A DNA stretch of 64,000 nt from Agapanthus africanus (taxonomy: Eukaryota > Streptophyta > Magnoliopsida > Asparagales > Amaryllidaceae). The translations under genes and the position numbers were made by a program. The stretch covers positions 380,021,582-380,085,581 of the forward strand of contig CM057337.1 in NCBI GenBank assembly GCA_030015575.1, written 5' to 3'. Positions 11,606 through 20,808 of the stretch are shown here, piece after piece (the stretch's first letter is position 1; the number at the start of each line of letters is the position of its first letter). The notes beneath the pieces were generated by a model. It was not told where the DNA came from, did no database searches, and was given only the letters and a program-made list of their open reading frames with translations.

Positions 11606-11792
11606 TTGACAGTTGACCGTTGACTTTTTGACTTTTTGCTCAACCCTAATGAGAATATGATATGCGATTAACTATTATATTAATTAAGTATTATGGTGAC
11701 TTGGTTGTTGACTTTTGTTGACTTTGTTGACTTGTTGACTTTTGTTGACTTGTTGACTTTGTTGACCGGTGGACTAGGCTTGACTAGTTGAC
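11606..11792 (+). promoter_or_regulatory. W-box-like TTGAC array in COP3 5' LTR
   Basis: Thirteen TTGAC words occur on the plus strand within 187 bp, and twelve are TTGAC followed by C or T, the WRKY-factor W-box core. The 3' LTR repeats the array at about 19848-20034. COP4 has five in 36472-36532 and COP7 has five reversed copies in 54649-54706. Regulation by WRKY factors is inferred; the array may lie downstream of transcription start. Confidence 0.6.
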
Positions 11793-12467
11793 CATCATGA
11801 TAACCATGGTTATCATTTCATGCCAAAGACTTTTACTTGCTTGTTCATTTGAGTAAAATGAGTGCATGACATGATAAGGTTATGGTTGCTTCAACCATCA
11901 CATAAGACTTTTATTGATATGATGAGTTATGATTACATTGGATTATGAGAGGGTGAGAGACAAAAGAGAGCCTCATTCTTTCTTGCTCATTCTCTCTCTT
12001 GTTCTTGAGCTCTCCTCTTGCTCCCACCCTCAACCTCTTGCTCCCTCTCTTGATCTATGGTTCTCTTGTCTCATGAGTTGAGAATCAAGAACCATAGATA
12101 AAATCCCATTCTATTTCTTCTCTACTCATTCTAGTTCACTAGGTTTGGCAAACCAAGTGAACTAGTTTCTTCAAAGAACGAAGAAGGAGCTAAAGGTTGG
12201 AGCTTTCAAGTGGATCTATCTTCGGCGTACGGAGACAACGAGAAGGAGCCATCGAACCACCATCGGAGCTTGAAGACGAAGGAGTTCAAGTTTAGGTATA
12301 ACTATCTCCATCCGAGTAGCTAACTCTCTTTAGCAAAGTTTTCTAGTTTTAGTTTAGTTAAAGATCCCGACTTTGCTTAGTCCATGTTGCCCCTTGCGCT
12401 AAAAATTTGATTTTTATACCGTTTCCGCCTCCCCGTAAGAACCGGGGGTCGCAACGTGGACTTACAG

Positions 12468-12480
12468 TGGTATCAGAGAC
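12468..12480 (+). promoter_or_regulatory. COP3 primer binding site (initiator Met tRNA)
   Basis: TGGTATCAGAGAC starts one base after the LTR end. It is complementary to the 3' end of plant initiator tRNA-Met with one difference from TGGTATCAGAGCC, and is the minus-strand primer site. Confidence 0.9.
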
Positions 12481-13188
12481 TAACTAAACTTAAACTAGCT
12501 TGGTAGTAAAGTGTAACGAAGTTCGGAACCGAAAAAAATCCAAAAACCTAACTTTTACAAAACCCAAGTTTCTGTTAAAATTTTTTCTGGTCAAAATGAA
12601 AAACTTTATACTTGTAAATTCGGCTCAGGGTTTTGTATGAACACCCAAGAAAAACGTTGCCCTAATTCATTCAAACCGCCGCCCTTCCGCCGCACGAGGT
12701 AGGCATGTGCCGCGGAAGCGCCGCGGTTTGTCGTCTTCTGTGCATCGTTTTTCGTGCAGTGTGTGTCTGTGTTGGTTTTGGGATTTTTGAAATATATTAT
12801 ATGTCCCCAGATTTTCCAGAAAAGAAATTTCCTTTTGGGGTCCTATAATTCCGTATTTTTTCCGAACTTCACTGCACTTTGACTATGATGGTTATATCTG
12901 TGATGCTTGCATGTATTGAACGTCGGCTAATCGCTATAAGTCGATTGGTCGGGGTTATACATGATCTGTGTTTGATATTGGAATGTGTATATAAATATGT
13001 TGGATTGTCGCGGGTGAATAGCCGGGGGTTGTGAGACGAGAGTTTTCTTTTCTTTCAATTCTTGTAAATTTGTAAATTGATGTAATAATTATTTGTATGG
13101 CCGCACAACCGGGTCGGGGTTGTAGCCGTCATTGTATAATTTCTTTTTACTGTTTATGCTCCTAGGATAGACCCATGGAGGGGGTGCA

Positions 13189-13276
13189 CAAACTACCGGG
13201 AATGCCGAAGTGTCGAGTGGCCTACTCATGGAGATGAGGGAGGTTACTACGCTTCGGGTACTTGGCGGGTAGTTTG
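13189..13276 (+). ncRNA. Covarying leader stem, COP3
   Basis: CAAACTACC (13189-13197) pairs perfectly with GGTAGTTTG (13268-13276). The matching stems are CGAATAGCC/GGCTATTCG and CAAGTTACC/GGTAACTTG in COP4 and CAAGTAACA/TGTTGCTTG in COP6. The sequence differs but nine pairs are kept each time. An outer stem TGAATAGC/GCTATTCA encloses it in COP3 and has a counterpart in COP6. Confidence 0.6.
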
Positions 13277-13472
13277 CCGCACCCGTAGGGGTCTTGGGTG
13301 GGGTATTAGCTATTCACCGCGACCGTGTTATCTGTTTTTGTTACAGGCTCGTACAAATTACAGATTGCTAGTATATCCAATGTATTTATCTGTGATCTGA
13401 AATGTTTATCATTGCAGTATATCTATATATGATATTATTTAGGCGTTGCTTATGTTTTACAGACGCGCTAGC

Positions 13473-13527
13473 CCAGCCCCCGCTCTGTCGTTAGTTAAGT
13501 AACCTAACGGGTAATGACGGGGCCCAG
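13473..13527 (+). ncRNA. Conserved leader hairpin with CGTTAG/CTAACG stem, COP3
   Basis: The hairpin has an inner stem CGTTAG/CTAACG around the loop TTAAGTAAC and an outer GC stem CAGCCCCCG/CGGGGCCCAG. About 40 consecutive bases are identical to COP4 at 38277-38317, although the surrounding leaders are clearly diverged. The A-type leaders (COP5, COP6) lack it. Confidence 0.55.
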
Positions 13528-13849
13528 TGGCGAATGCGAATGGCATAAGCGTACGTCATATTTTGGTTGTTTTCTGCAATGGTAGGTTTAAATGATGGGA
13601 CGCATTAAAAGAACTAATGCAAGAATATCACGCATTAAAAGAACTAATGCAAGATAATAAACCAAGTTAAAGTCGTTGGAACACTTTCGAAAAACCACTC
13701 GGTTCTTTTCAAAACCAACTTTTAAATGCGGAGCTTGAGCCACTCCTTTTAAAAGCTATCTCGTTCCATCGACCAAATCAAGTTCACTACGTTCACGGTT
13801 TTGCCAAAACCATCCGTAGCCCTCCGTCGTTTCACATGAATAGTCAATA

Positions 13850-14070
13850 GTATTCAAGCTGTGTTTGTTGGCCAAAGTCAAGGCACAGTGATTGGTAGCT
13901 ATTGGGTATTCATGTGCAGCATAGATAGATGCGTTGGTTTGGAACAGTCGTACTGCCTTGTTGGCCAAAGTCAAGGGTAGGTGCGGGTGGATTCAAATTA
14001 ACCTGGAGAACGACGGGCAGAACTTGACATGTGACTTATGATTTGTTGGCCAAAGTCAAGGTCATAAGAG
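13850..14070 (+). ncRNA. Triple stem-loop module in COP3 leader
   Basis: TTGGCCAAAGTCAA occurs three times, at 13868-13881, 13961-13974 and 14046-14059. Each copy folds as TTGGC / loop CAAA / GTCAA. Each is preceded by TTG or TG and followed by GG, and sits on its own basal stem: CTGTG/CACAG, CTGCC/GGTAG and CTTATGA/TCATAAG. COP4, COP5 and COP6 have the same three at nearly the same spacing with different loops. Function is unknown; packaging, dimerisation or translation control is inferred. Confidence 0.65.
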
Positions 14071-14566
14071 CATGGGGCAAAAATCCACATCGGGAGTTTC
14101 ATAAGTACTGAAACTTGCTAGATTTGCATACCATTTGGAGTGTGATGATTCTGGTAGGATTCCTTCAGTTTCGTCACGCAATGATATTTGGATCCCGATC
14201 CTACTGTGAGTATATGCTACTCCTCGGGAAATTTCTCACTAATCGATCAATGCTATAAACCTAGTAGGTGCCTAGAAAGGTGTTAGCGGGGCTACGCCCC
14301 CAGGGAAAAGAGGTTCTTTAATTAAGGAACTTCGCGAAAGCGTTGGAAAACCTCCCTCGAAGTACCGACACCGGCCTGGCTGAACGGTTAAGCAAGTATT
14401 ATGCGGTGGGATTGATCCCGGCTAATTCTTCCTTTATGGTTTGAGGAGGGATTCGAGAAACAGTGGGAGCCATCCTGTTTAGACAAACTAAAAACCACTC
14501 TAAACTTGCAAGAGCATCATGCTGAGTGTTTCTTCTTCTCTCTCCTAATTGCAGCGACCAATCAAC

Positions 14567-17500
14567 ATGACTGGACTTAAGTTACTCCTAGATAAAAACA
14601 AACTGACAGGGCCAAACTACAAAGATTGGCTCAGGAATGTCAAGATAGCAATCACTTATGACAAGCTGGGGTATCTTCTTACCACCAAAGCTCCCCTTGT
14701 CCCTGGTCCAACTTCCAGCGTCGCGGATAAGGAAATCCGCAAGACTTGGGAGATTGATAGCGCGAAGGCCAAGTGCCTCCTGCTTGCCTCGATGGACAAC
14801 GAACATCAGAGGAGGCATGAGAATATGGACATGGAATCCATATTGCTTCATACAAAAGAACTGTATGGAGAGCAATCTCGTATCGCAAGATACGAAGCGT
14901 CGAAAAAGTTATTTTCGACAAGAATGGCCGTCGGATCATCAGTAGCCGAGCACGTGCTAAGGATGATCGGCTACATTGAGGAGCTCGCTGACCTAGGGAT
15001 CACATTGGAGAGTGAGCTATATACAGATATAGTTCTCCAGTCCCTTCCTTCCACTTACGCCCAGTTCATACTGAACTTCAACCTACAAGAAAAAGAGGTT
15101 GAACTTTCAGAGCTCCTCAACATGCTGAGGAGCGCAGAGGGCACCCTACAGAAAGGTAGGGATACATCCACTTTGTTTGTAGGAGGATCATCATCTTCTA
15201 GGTCCAAGGCGAAAGCCAAGGGAAAGAAGAAGAAGGCCCCCGCCAAACCAAGGGGCGGTGTTAGTAAAGTGGATACGAAGGGAAAAGCAAAAGCAACAAA
15301 GATAGCGGGGAAGCTTGTGGATAAGGAAGAATGCTTCTATTGTCATAAGAGAGGACACTGGAAGAATGATTGCAGGGCCTGGAAGGCCAGAACACAGGAA
15401 TTGAAGCAGGTTGCAGCTTCAGCTTCAGGTGTGTATGTTATTGAAAACTGTCTTTCAATAAACTCTACTTCCTGGGTATTGGATACCGGATCAGGATCTC
15501 ATATCTGTAATTCTTTGCAGGCGTAGAGAAACCGTAGGGTTTTGAAGGCAGGTGACATGACCCTCAGAGTTGCGAACGGAGCTAGCATGGATGCTAAAGC
15601 CGTGGGGGACTATCACCTGGGAATGTCAGATGGACATGTTTTGGTTTTGCGTAATTGCTTTTTTGTACCCAACGCAACTTGTAATATCATTTCTGTATCT
15701 TTAGTTTCTAAAGAAGGTTATGAATTTGCGTTTGTAAGTAATGTTGTAAACATTCACCTTAATCAAGTTTTGATTGGGTCAGGTACTTTGAGTAATGGTA
15801 TATACGTGTTAAACCAACCACAGATTTTTAATGTCCAGAATACACACAAAAGAAAGTCTCCAGAAATAAATCAGACTTTCTTATGGCATTGTAGATTAGG
15901 TCACATCAATGAGAGAAGGTTGACGAAGTTACATACAGAAGGGTATTTGAATGCGTTCGAATATCAGTCGTATGCCACTTGTCAATCCTGTCTCAAAGGA
16001 AAGATGACAAAGACTCCGTTTACTGGACATGGAGTAAGAGCGAGCGAGCTCTTGGGACTCGTACACAGTGACATGTGCGGTCCAATGTCTACACATGCCC
16101 GAAGCGGACATTCTTACTTCATTACTTTTACGGATGACTTCTCAAGGTACGGTTATGTCTTCTTAATGAAACATAAGTCCGAGGCCTTTGGAAAATTCCA
16201 GGAGTATAAGAATGAAGTGGAGAAACAGACCGGCAAAAGTATTAAGATTCTAAGATCGGATCGAGGTGGAGAATACTTAAGTGCCGAGTTCCTGGACTAT
16301 TTAAAAGAGAACGGAATTCTCTCTCAGCTTACTCCTCCATACACCCCGCAACATAACGGTGTATCGGAGAGACGGAACCGCACCCTATTGGATATGGTGC
16401 GGTCCATGATGAGTAACGCTGAGTTGCCGCGATCATTCTGGGGATATGCGCTAGAATCAGCCGCATACCTTTTGAATCGAGTTCCTACTAAGACCGTGCC
16501 TACTACACCATATGAGATGTGGTGTGGGAAGAGACCCTATCTTAAGCATATTAAGACATGGGGATGTCCAGCTTTTGTCAAAAAGCAGCATGCGGAAAAG
16601 CTCGAGGCACGCTCAGTACAGTGCAAGTTTGTGGGATATCCAAAGAATTCCAAAGGATATTTCTTCTACTGTGAAGAGGAACAAAAAGTCCTTGTTTCTC
16701 GTCATGCCTACTTCTTGGAAACTGAGTTTTTGGAAACCCAGATAAGTGGGAGCACAGTAGAACTGGAAGAAATTCCAGAACCACGGACTATTACTGAAAG
16801 TTTAGTGGAACCAGAGGGTTCAACAGAACAGGACATTCCTACGCCGCTCCGCAGGAGTAGTAGGCAGTCTCATCCGCCCGAGAGATACTACGGTTTTCTC
16901 ATAGACGGGGATAGAGAGGATTGCATCATAGATTATGATGAGCCTACTAGCTTCCAGCAGGCCGTTCAGAGCGTTGACTCAGTGAAATGGCTGGATGCAA
17001 TGCGGACCGAAATGGAGTCTATGTACACCAACAAGGTATGGACGTTGGACATTGCTCCAGACGGGGTAAAACCCGTAGGATGCAAGTGGATCTTCAAAAG
17101 GAAGATTGGTGTAGATGGACAGGTTGAGACCTATAAAGCTAGGCTGGTAGCAAAGGGTTTTCGTCAAAGACCTGGCTTGGACTATGACGAAACCTTTTCT
17201 CCAGTAGCCATGCCGAAATCCATTCGGATCCTTCTTGCCATTGCTGCCTTCCACGATTATGAGATCTGGCAAATGGACGTAAAGACAGCTTTTCTAAATG
17301 GAAATTTAGAGGAGTGTGTCTATATGGACCAGCCGGAGGGTTTCATTCAGAGTGGGAGCAGCGGAAAGGTGTGCAAGTTGCTTAAGTCCATCTATGGACT
17401 AAAGCAGGCGTCGCGGAGTTGGAACATCTGCTTTGATGAGACGGTCAAAGAATTTGGCTTTATCAAAAATCCAGATGAACCATGCATCTATAGTAGATTT

Positions 17501-18517
17501 GTAGCGAGAACTGCAGTATTCCTCGTTTTATACGTGGATGACATTCTCTTAATAGGAAATGACATTCCTATGCTACAATCTGTCAAGGGGTTCTTGTCAC
17601 ACAGGTTCTCCATGAAAGACCTGGGTGATGCCTCATACATTCTGGGTATCCGGATCTACCGTGACAGATCCAAGAGGATATTAGGACTATCACAGTCCAG
17701 GTACATCGACACCATACTGAAGAGATTCAGTATGGAAGATTCCAAGCGCGGTAACCTACCGGCTTGTCACGGGATCACCCTCTCTAAAGAGATGTCTCCC
17801 AAGACTGATTTGGAGAGGGATCGCATGTCTATTATACCCTACGCTTCTGCGGTAGGCTCTATAATGTATGCGATGTTGTGTACCAGACCGGATGTAGCTT
17901 ATGCACTGAGTGTGGTAAGCCGGTATCAGTCAAACCCTGGGGAGAAACACTAGATAGCGGTAAAGAACATTCTCAAGTACCTGAGAAGGACTAAGGAGAT
18001 GTTCTTGGTGTATGGCGGAAAAGACCTCCAGATCGAGGCCTTTGCTGACTCCAGCTTCCAGAGTGACAAGGATGATTCCAAGTCCATGTCGGGTTTTGTC
18101 TTTACCCTCAATGGAGGGGCGGTGTGTTGGAAGAGTTCCAAACAGGAAACCGTTGCAGACTCGACGATGGAAGCGGAATACATCGCTGCATCTGATGCCG
18201 CAAAAGAAGCTGTCTGGATGAGGAAGTTCTTGAAAGAACTTCAGGTGGTTCCGTCCATTGTTGATCCAATACCTCTGTATTGCGACAACAACGGGGCTAT
18301 AGCTTTAGCGAAGGAACCCAGGTCCCATCAGAGATCCAGGCACATCTTGAGGCGGTATCACCTGATCAGGGAGATCGTGGATCGCCAGGAGATCGAGATT
18401 CGGAGAGTCGCTTCAGAAGAAAACACTGCAGATCCATTCACCAAGGCCTTGCCCCAGACTCAGTTCGAGCGGCTGATCGAGATGATAGGTCTTCGATACG
18501 CCAGTACATGGCCTTAG
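14567..18517 (+). pseudogene. COP3 gag-pol polyprotein, two nonsense codons
   Basis: The start is the ATG at 14567, just after a pyrimidine tract and AG. Gag (residues 1 to about 290) has a copia capsid-like N-terminal region, a Lys-rich basic stretch and one zinc knuckle C-x2-C-x4-H-x4-C from residue 256. Protease has DTGSGSH at residue 306. Integrase follows with the HHCC-type region (WHCRLGHI), VHSDMCGPM, RSDRGGEYL and the catalytic Glu in NGVSERRNR. RT has QMDVKTAFLNG and LVLYVDDILLIG; RNase H has ADSTMEAEYIAASD. The frame ends at TAG 18515-18517. In-frame TAG codons at 15524-15526 (inside protease; COP7 has Leu) and 17951-17953 (RT/RNase H border; others have Trp) break it. No frameshift was seen. 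About 1316 codons is a normal length for this family. Confidence 0.95.
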
Positions 18518-18531
18518 TGCAAGTGGGAGAT
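18518..18531 (+). promoter_or_regulatory. COP3 polypurine tract
   Basis: TGCAAGTGGGAGAT follows the pol stop codon and ends at the LTR start. It is the plus-strand primer site. Confidence 0.85.
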
Positions 18532-20708
18532 TGTTAGTGTATATGCCCTAGAGGCCATTACTGTATCATACTAGTTTGTATATTACTTAATGGATGCTTG
18601 GGATATTCACCTTGTATATACAATCTTGCTCAAAATAGTAGTATGCTACTTGGTTTGTTTCTACTTCAATGTGTACATGTGTTTATTTTTGTATATCGCC
18701 TATACACATTAGTAGAGCCCTTAGGATCTTTGCTTGACTACCAGCGATGTGATGGCCGTCACACTAGTGGGGCTGGGTAATCTATAAGCACATCCTTATG
18801 CAGGTCCCTGGTCGCAGGACTATCAAGACAGGGCATCGATACTCCGGAGTAGACCAGCGCATGCGCTTCTCATCCCAGTGTGGGAGACGGTCTGTCCCAC
18901 AGCCGTCAGTACGTCGTACTTGAGATAGTATGCGGGTGCTCGTTAGGTTACGGGTACACTGGACAGAACTCGTCGGGAACTGACTAGTTGGTATTATACC
19001 TATCGTCAGTTATCAGTTCCCTGGTGACATGAGTACAGCTTAGTCCGCTGACTTGACACTGTCACTTCGCCTCGGGTGTGTTCCCACTGTACTTTGATCA
19101 CTACCCTACCACGGCTCAAACGAGTCGTGCAAACAGGTGGTGGTTGGGTGCAGTCCCGAAGCACTTGGAGGCAGTGATGGTTAGACAGGATTCGTCTCTC
19201 CCGGTATTGGGGGTTGACATCGCGCTGTGTCTAGGAGAGCCATTACACGAGTAGTCCCTGGCCAGGGCAAACGAGATATACTGGTAGGTTTCCAGTGTTA
19301 TCTCAAGGTGTTTTGGGCTTCGCTCCGGCACGACTTGTACCGCTATTGGGGGACTGACGTTTACCGCCCCCTAGGCCCGCCATGCGATGTATCAGACGAA
19401 CAGACCGGACTGTACGGAGAATGTCACACTCAGGCTCAGTAGGAGTTCAGATGGGTTTCGCCTCGTCGGTCTTCTTGTCGGCATTACCTGGGGACCGTTA
19501 CGCACAGCTAGTGCCGCTTACGGTCTGTGGTTAAACCCACTGCCAGCGTAGTGTCGAGTCTTTAGAGTCCCACACAGAAAGCTTTTCGCCTTTAGGCAAA
19601 AGAGTAGAGGTCGCATGGTATTGCGACAGGTCGCATGGTTTTGCGACAGGGTTCGGTCACATCCGTGCACTTGTGCACGTACAGTGTCCGGACAGTTTAC
19701 ACTAGCGGGCTTTGGTTTAAGCCAGATCCTAGTGTATCTTATAGGATTGGATTTATCCAGTTTGCATTCGTGTTCCTCGGAACGCGGATGCGGGTGTGTA
19801 TGCACAGTTGGCAGGGAGGCACAGACAGCGGATTCTCATTAGGGTTGTTGACAGTTGACCGTTGACTTTTTGACTTTTTGCTCAACCCTAATGAGAATAT
19901 GATATGCGATTAACTATTATATTAATTAAGTATTATGGTGACTTGGTTGTTGACTTTTGTTGACTTTGTTGACTTGTTGACTTTTGTTGACTTGTTGACT
20001 TTGTTGACCGGTTGACTAGGCTTGACTAGTTGACCATCATGATAACCATGGTTATCATTTCATGCCAAAGACTTTTACTTGCTTGTTCATTTGAGTAAAA
20101 TGAGTGCATGACATGATAAGGTTATGGTTGCTTCAACCATCACATAAGACTTTTATTGATATGATGAGTTATGATTACATTGGATTATGAGAGGGTGAGA
20201 GACAAAAGAGAGCCTCATTCTTTCTTGCTCATTCTCTCTCTTGTTCTTGAGCTCTCCTCTTGCTCTCACCCTCAACCTCTTGCTCCCTCTCTTGATCTAT
20301 GGTTCTCTTGTCTCATGAGTTGAGAATCAAGAACCATAGATAAAATCCCATTCTATTTCTTCTCTACTCATTCTAGTTCACTAGGTTTGGCAAACCAAGT
20401 GAACTAGTTTCTTCAAAGAACGAAGAAGGAGCTAAAGGTTGGAGCTTTCAAGTGGATCTATCTTCGGCGTACGGAGACAACGAGAAGGAGCCATCGAACC
20501 ACCATCGGAGCTTGAAGACGAAGGAGTTCAAGTTTAGGTATAACCATCTCCATCCGAGTAGCTAACTCTCTTTAGCAAAGTTTGCTAGTTTTAGTTTAGT
20601 TAAAGATCCCGACTTTGCTTAGTCCATGTTGCCCCTTGCGCTAAAAATTTGATTTTTATACCGTTTCCGCCTTCCCGTAAGAACCGGGGGTCGCAGCGTG
20701 GACTTACA
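18532..20708 (+). repeat. COP3 3' LTR (2177 bp)
   Basis: It is nearly identical to 10290-12466, with the same TG...CA ends and length. I counted about 16 substitutions and no length difference. It carries the same doubled hairpin units (19609-19648) and TTGAC array. Confidence 0.95.
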
Positions 20709-20713
20709 ATATG

Positions 20714-20761
20714 ATATGTTGTATCGTACATGATATTATTAAGGCGGGATCACCGACTATT

Positions 20762-20808
<47 letters not shown>

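Larger units (their letters stand above)
10290..12466 (+). repeat. COP3 5' LTR (2177 bp)
   Basis: It starts TGTTAGTGTATATGCCCTAG and ends CAACGTGGACTTACA, directly before the PBS. It contains a doubled 20-bp hairpin unit (11367-11406) and a dense TTGAC array (11606-11792). No convincing TATA box was found; COP4's related LTR has one at the matching place. The ORFs of 71-137 codons here are repeated unchanged in the 3' LTR and are not genes. Confidence 0.95.
12481..14566 (+). other. COP3 untranslated leader (about 2.1 kb) with structured RNA blocks
   Basis: This stretch has no coding capacity. Paired blocks in order are: a GC-rich inverted repeat at about 12676-12731; an outer stem 13008-13022 with 13309-13322; an inner stem 13189-13197 with 13268-13276; a hairpin at 13473-13527 nearly identical to one in COP4; three small hairpins at 13868, 13961 and 14046; and a conserved CAGTGGGAGCCATCCTG block at 14461. 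A pyrimidine tract ending in AG (14529-14554) sits just before the start codon. Leaders of about 2 kb are known for BARE-type elements; the internal structure described here is my observation. Confidence 0.85.
10290..20708 (+). mobile_element. COP3, complete Ty1/copia element (10,419 bp, Angela/BARE-like)
   Basis: This is the only complete autonomous-type element in the window. It has a 5' LTR (10290-12466), PBS, a leader of about 2.1 kb, gag-pro-int-RT-RNase H in one frame (14567-18517), a polypurine tract and a 3' LTR (18532-20708), flanked by the TSD ATATG. Integrase precedes RT, the copia order. The two LTRs are equal in length and differ by about 16 substitutions by my manual count (about 0.7%), so insertion is recent. 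Two nonsense codons interrupt the polyprotein. It is nested in GYP2. Confidence 0.96.
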
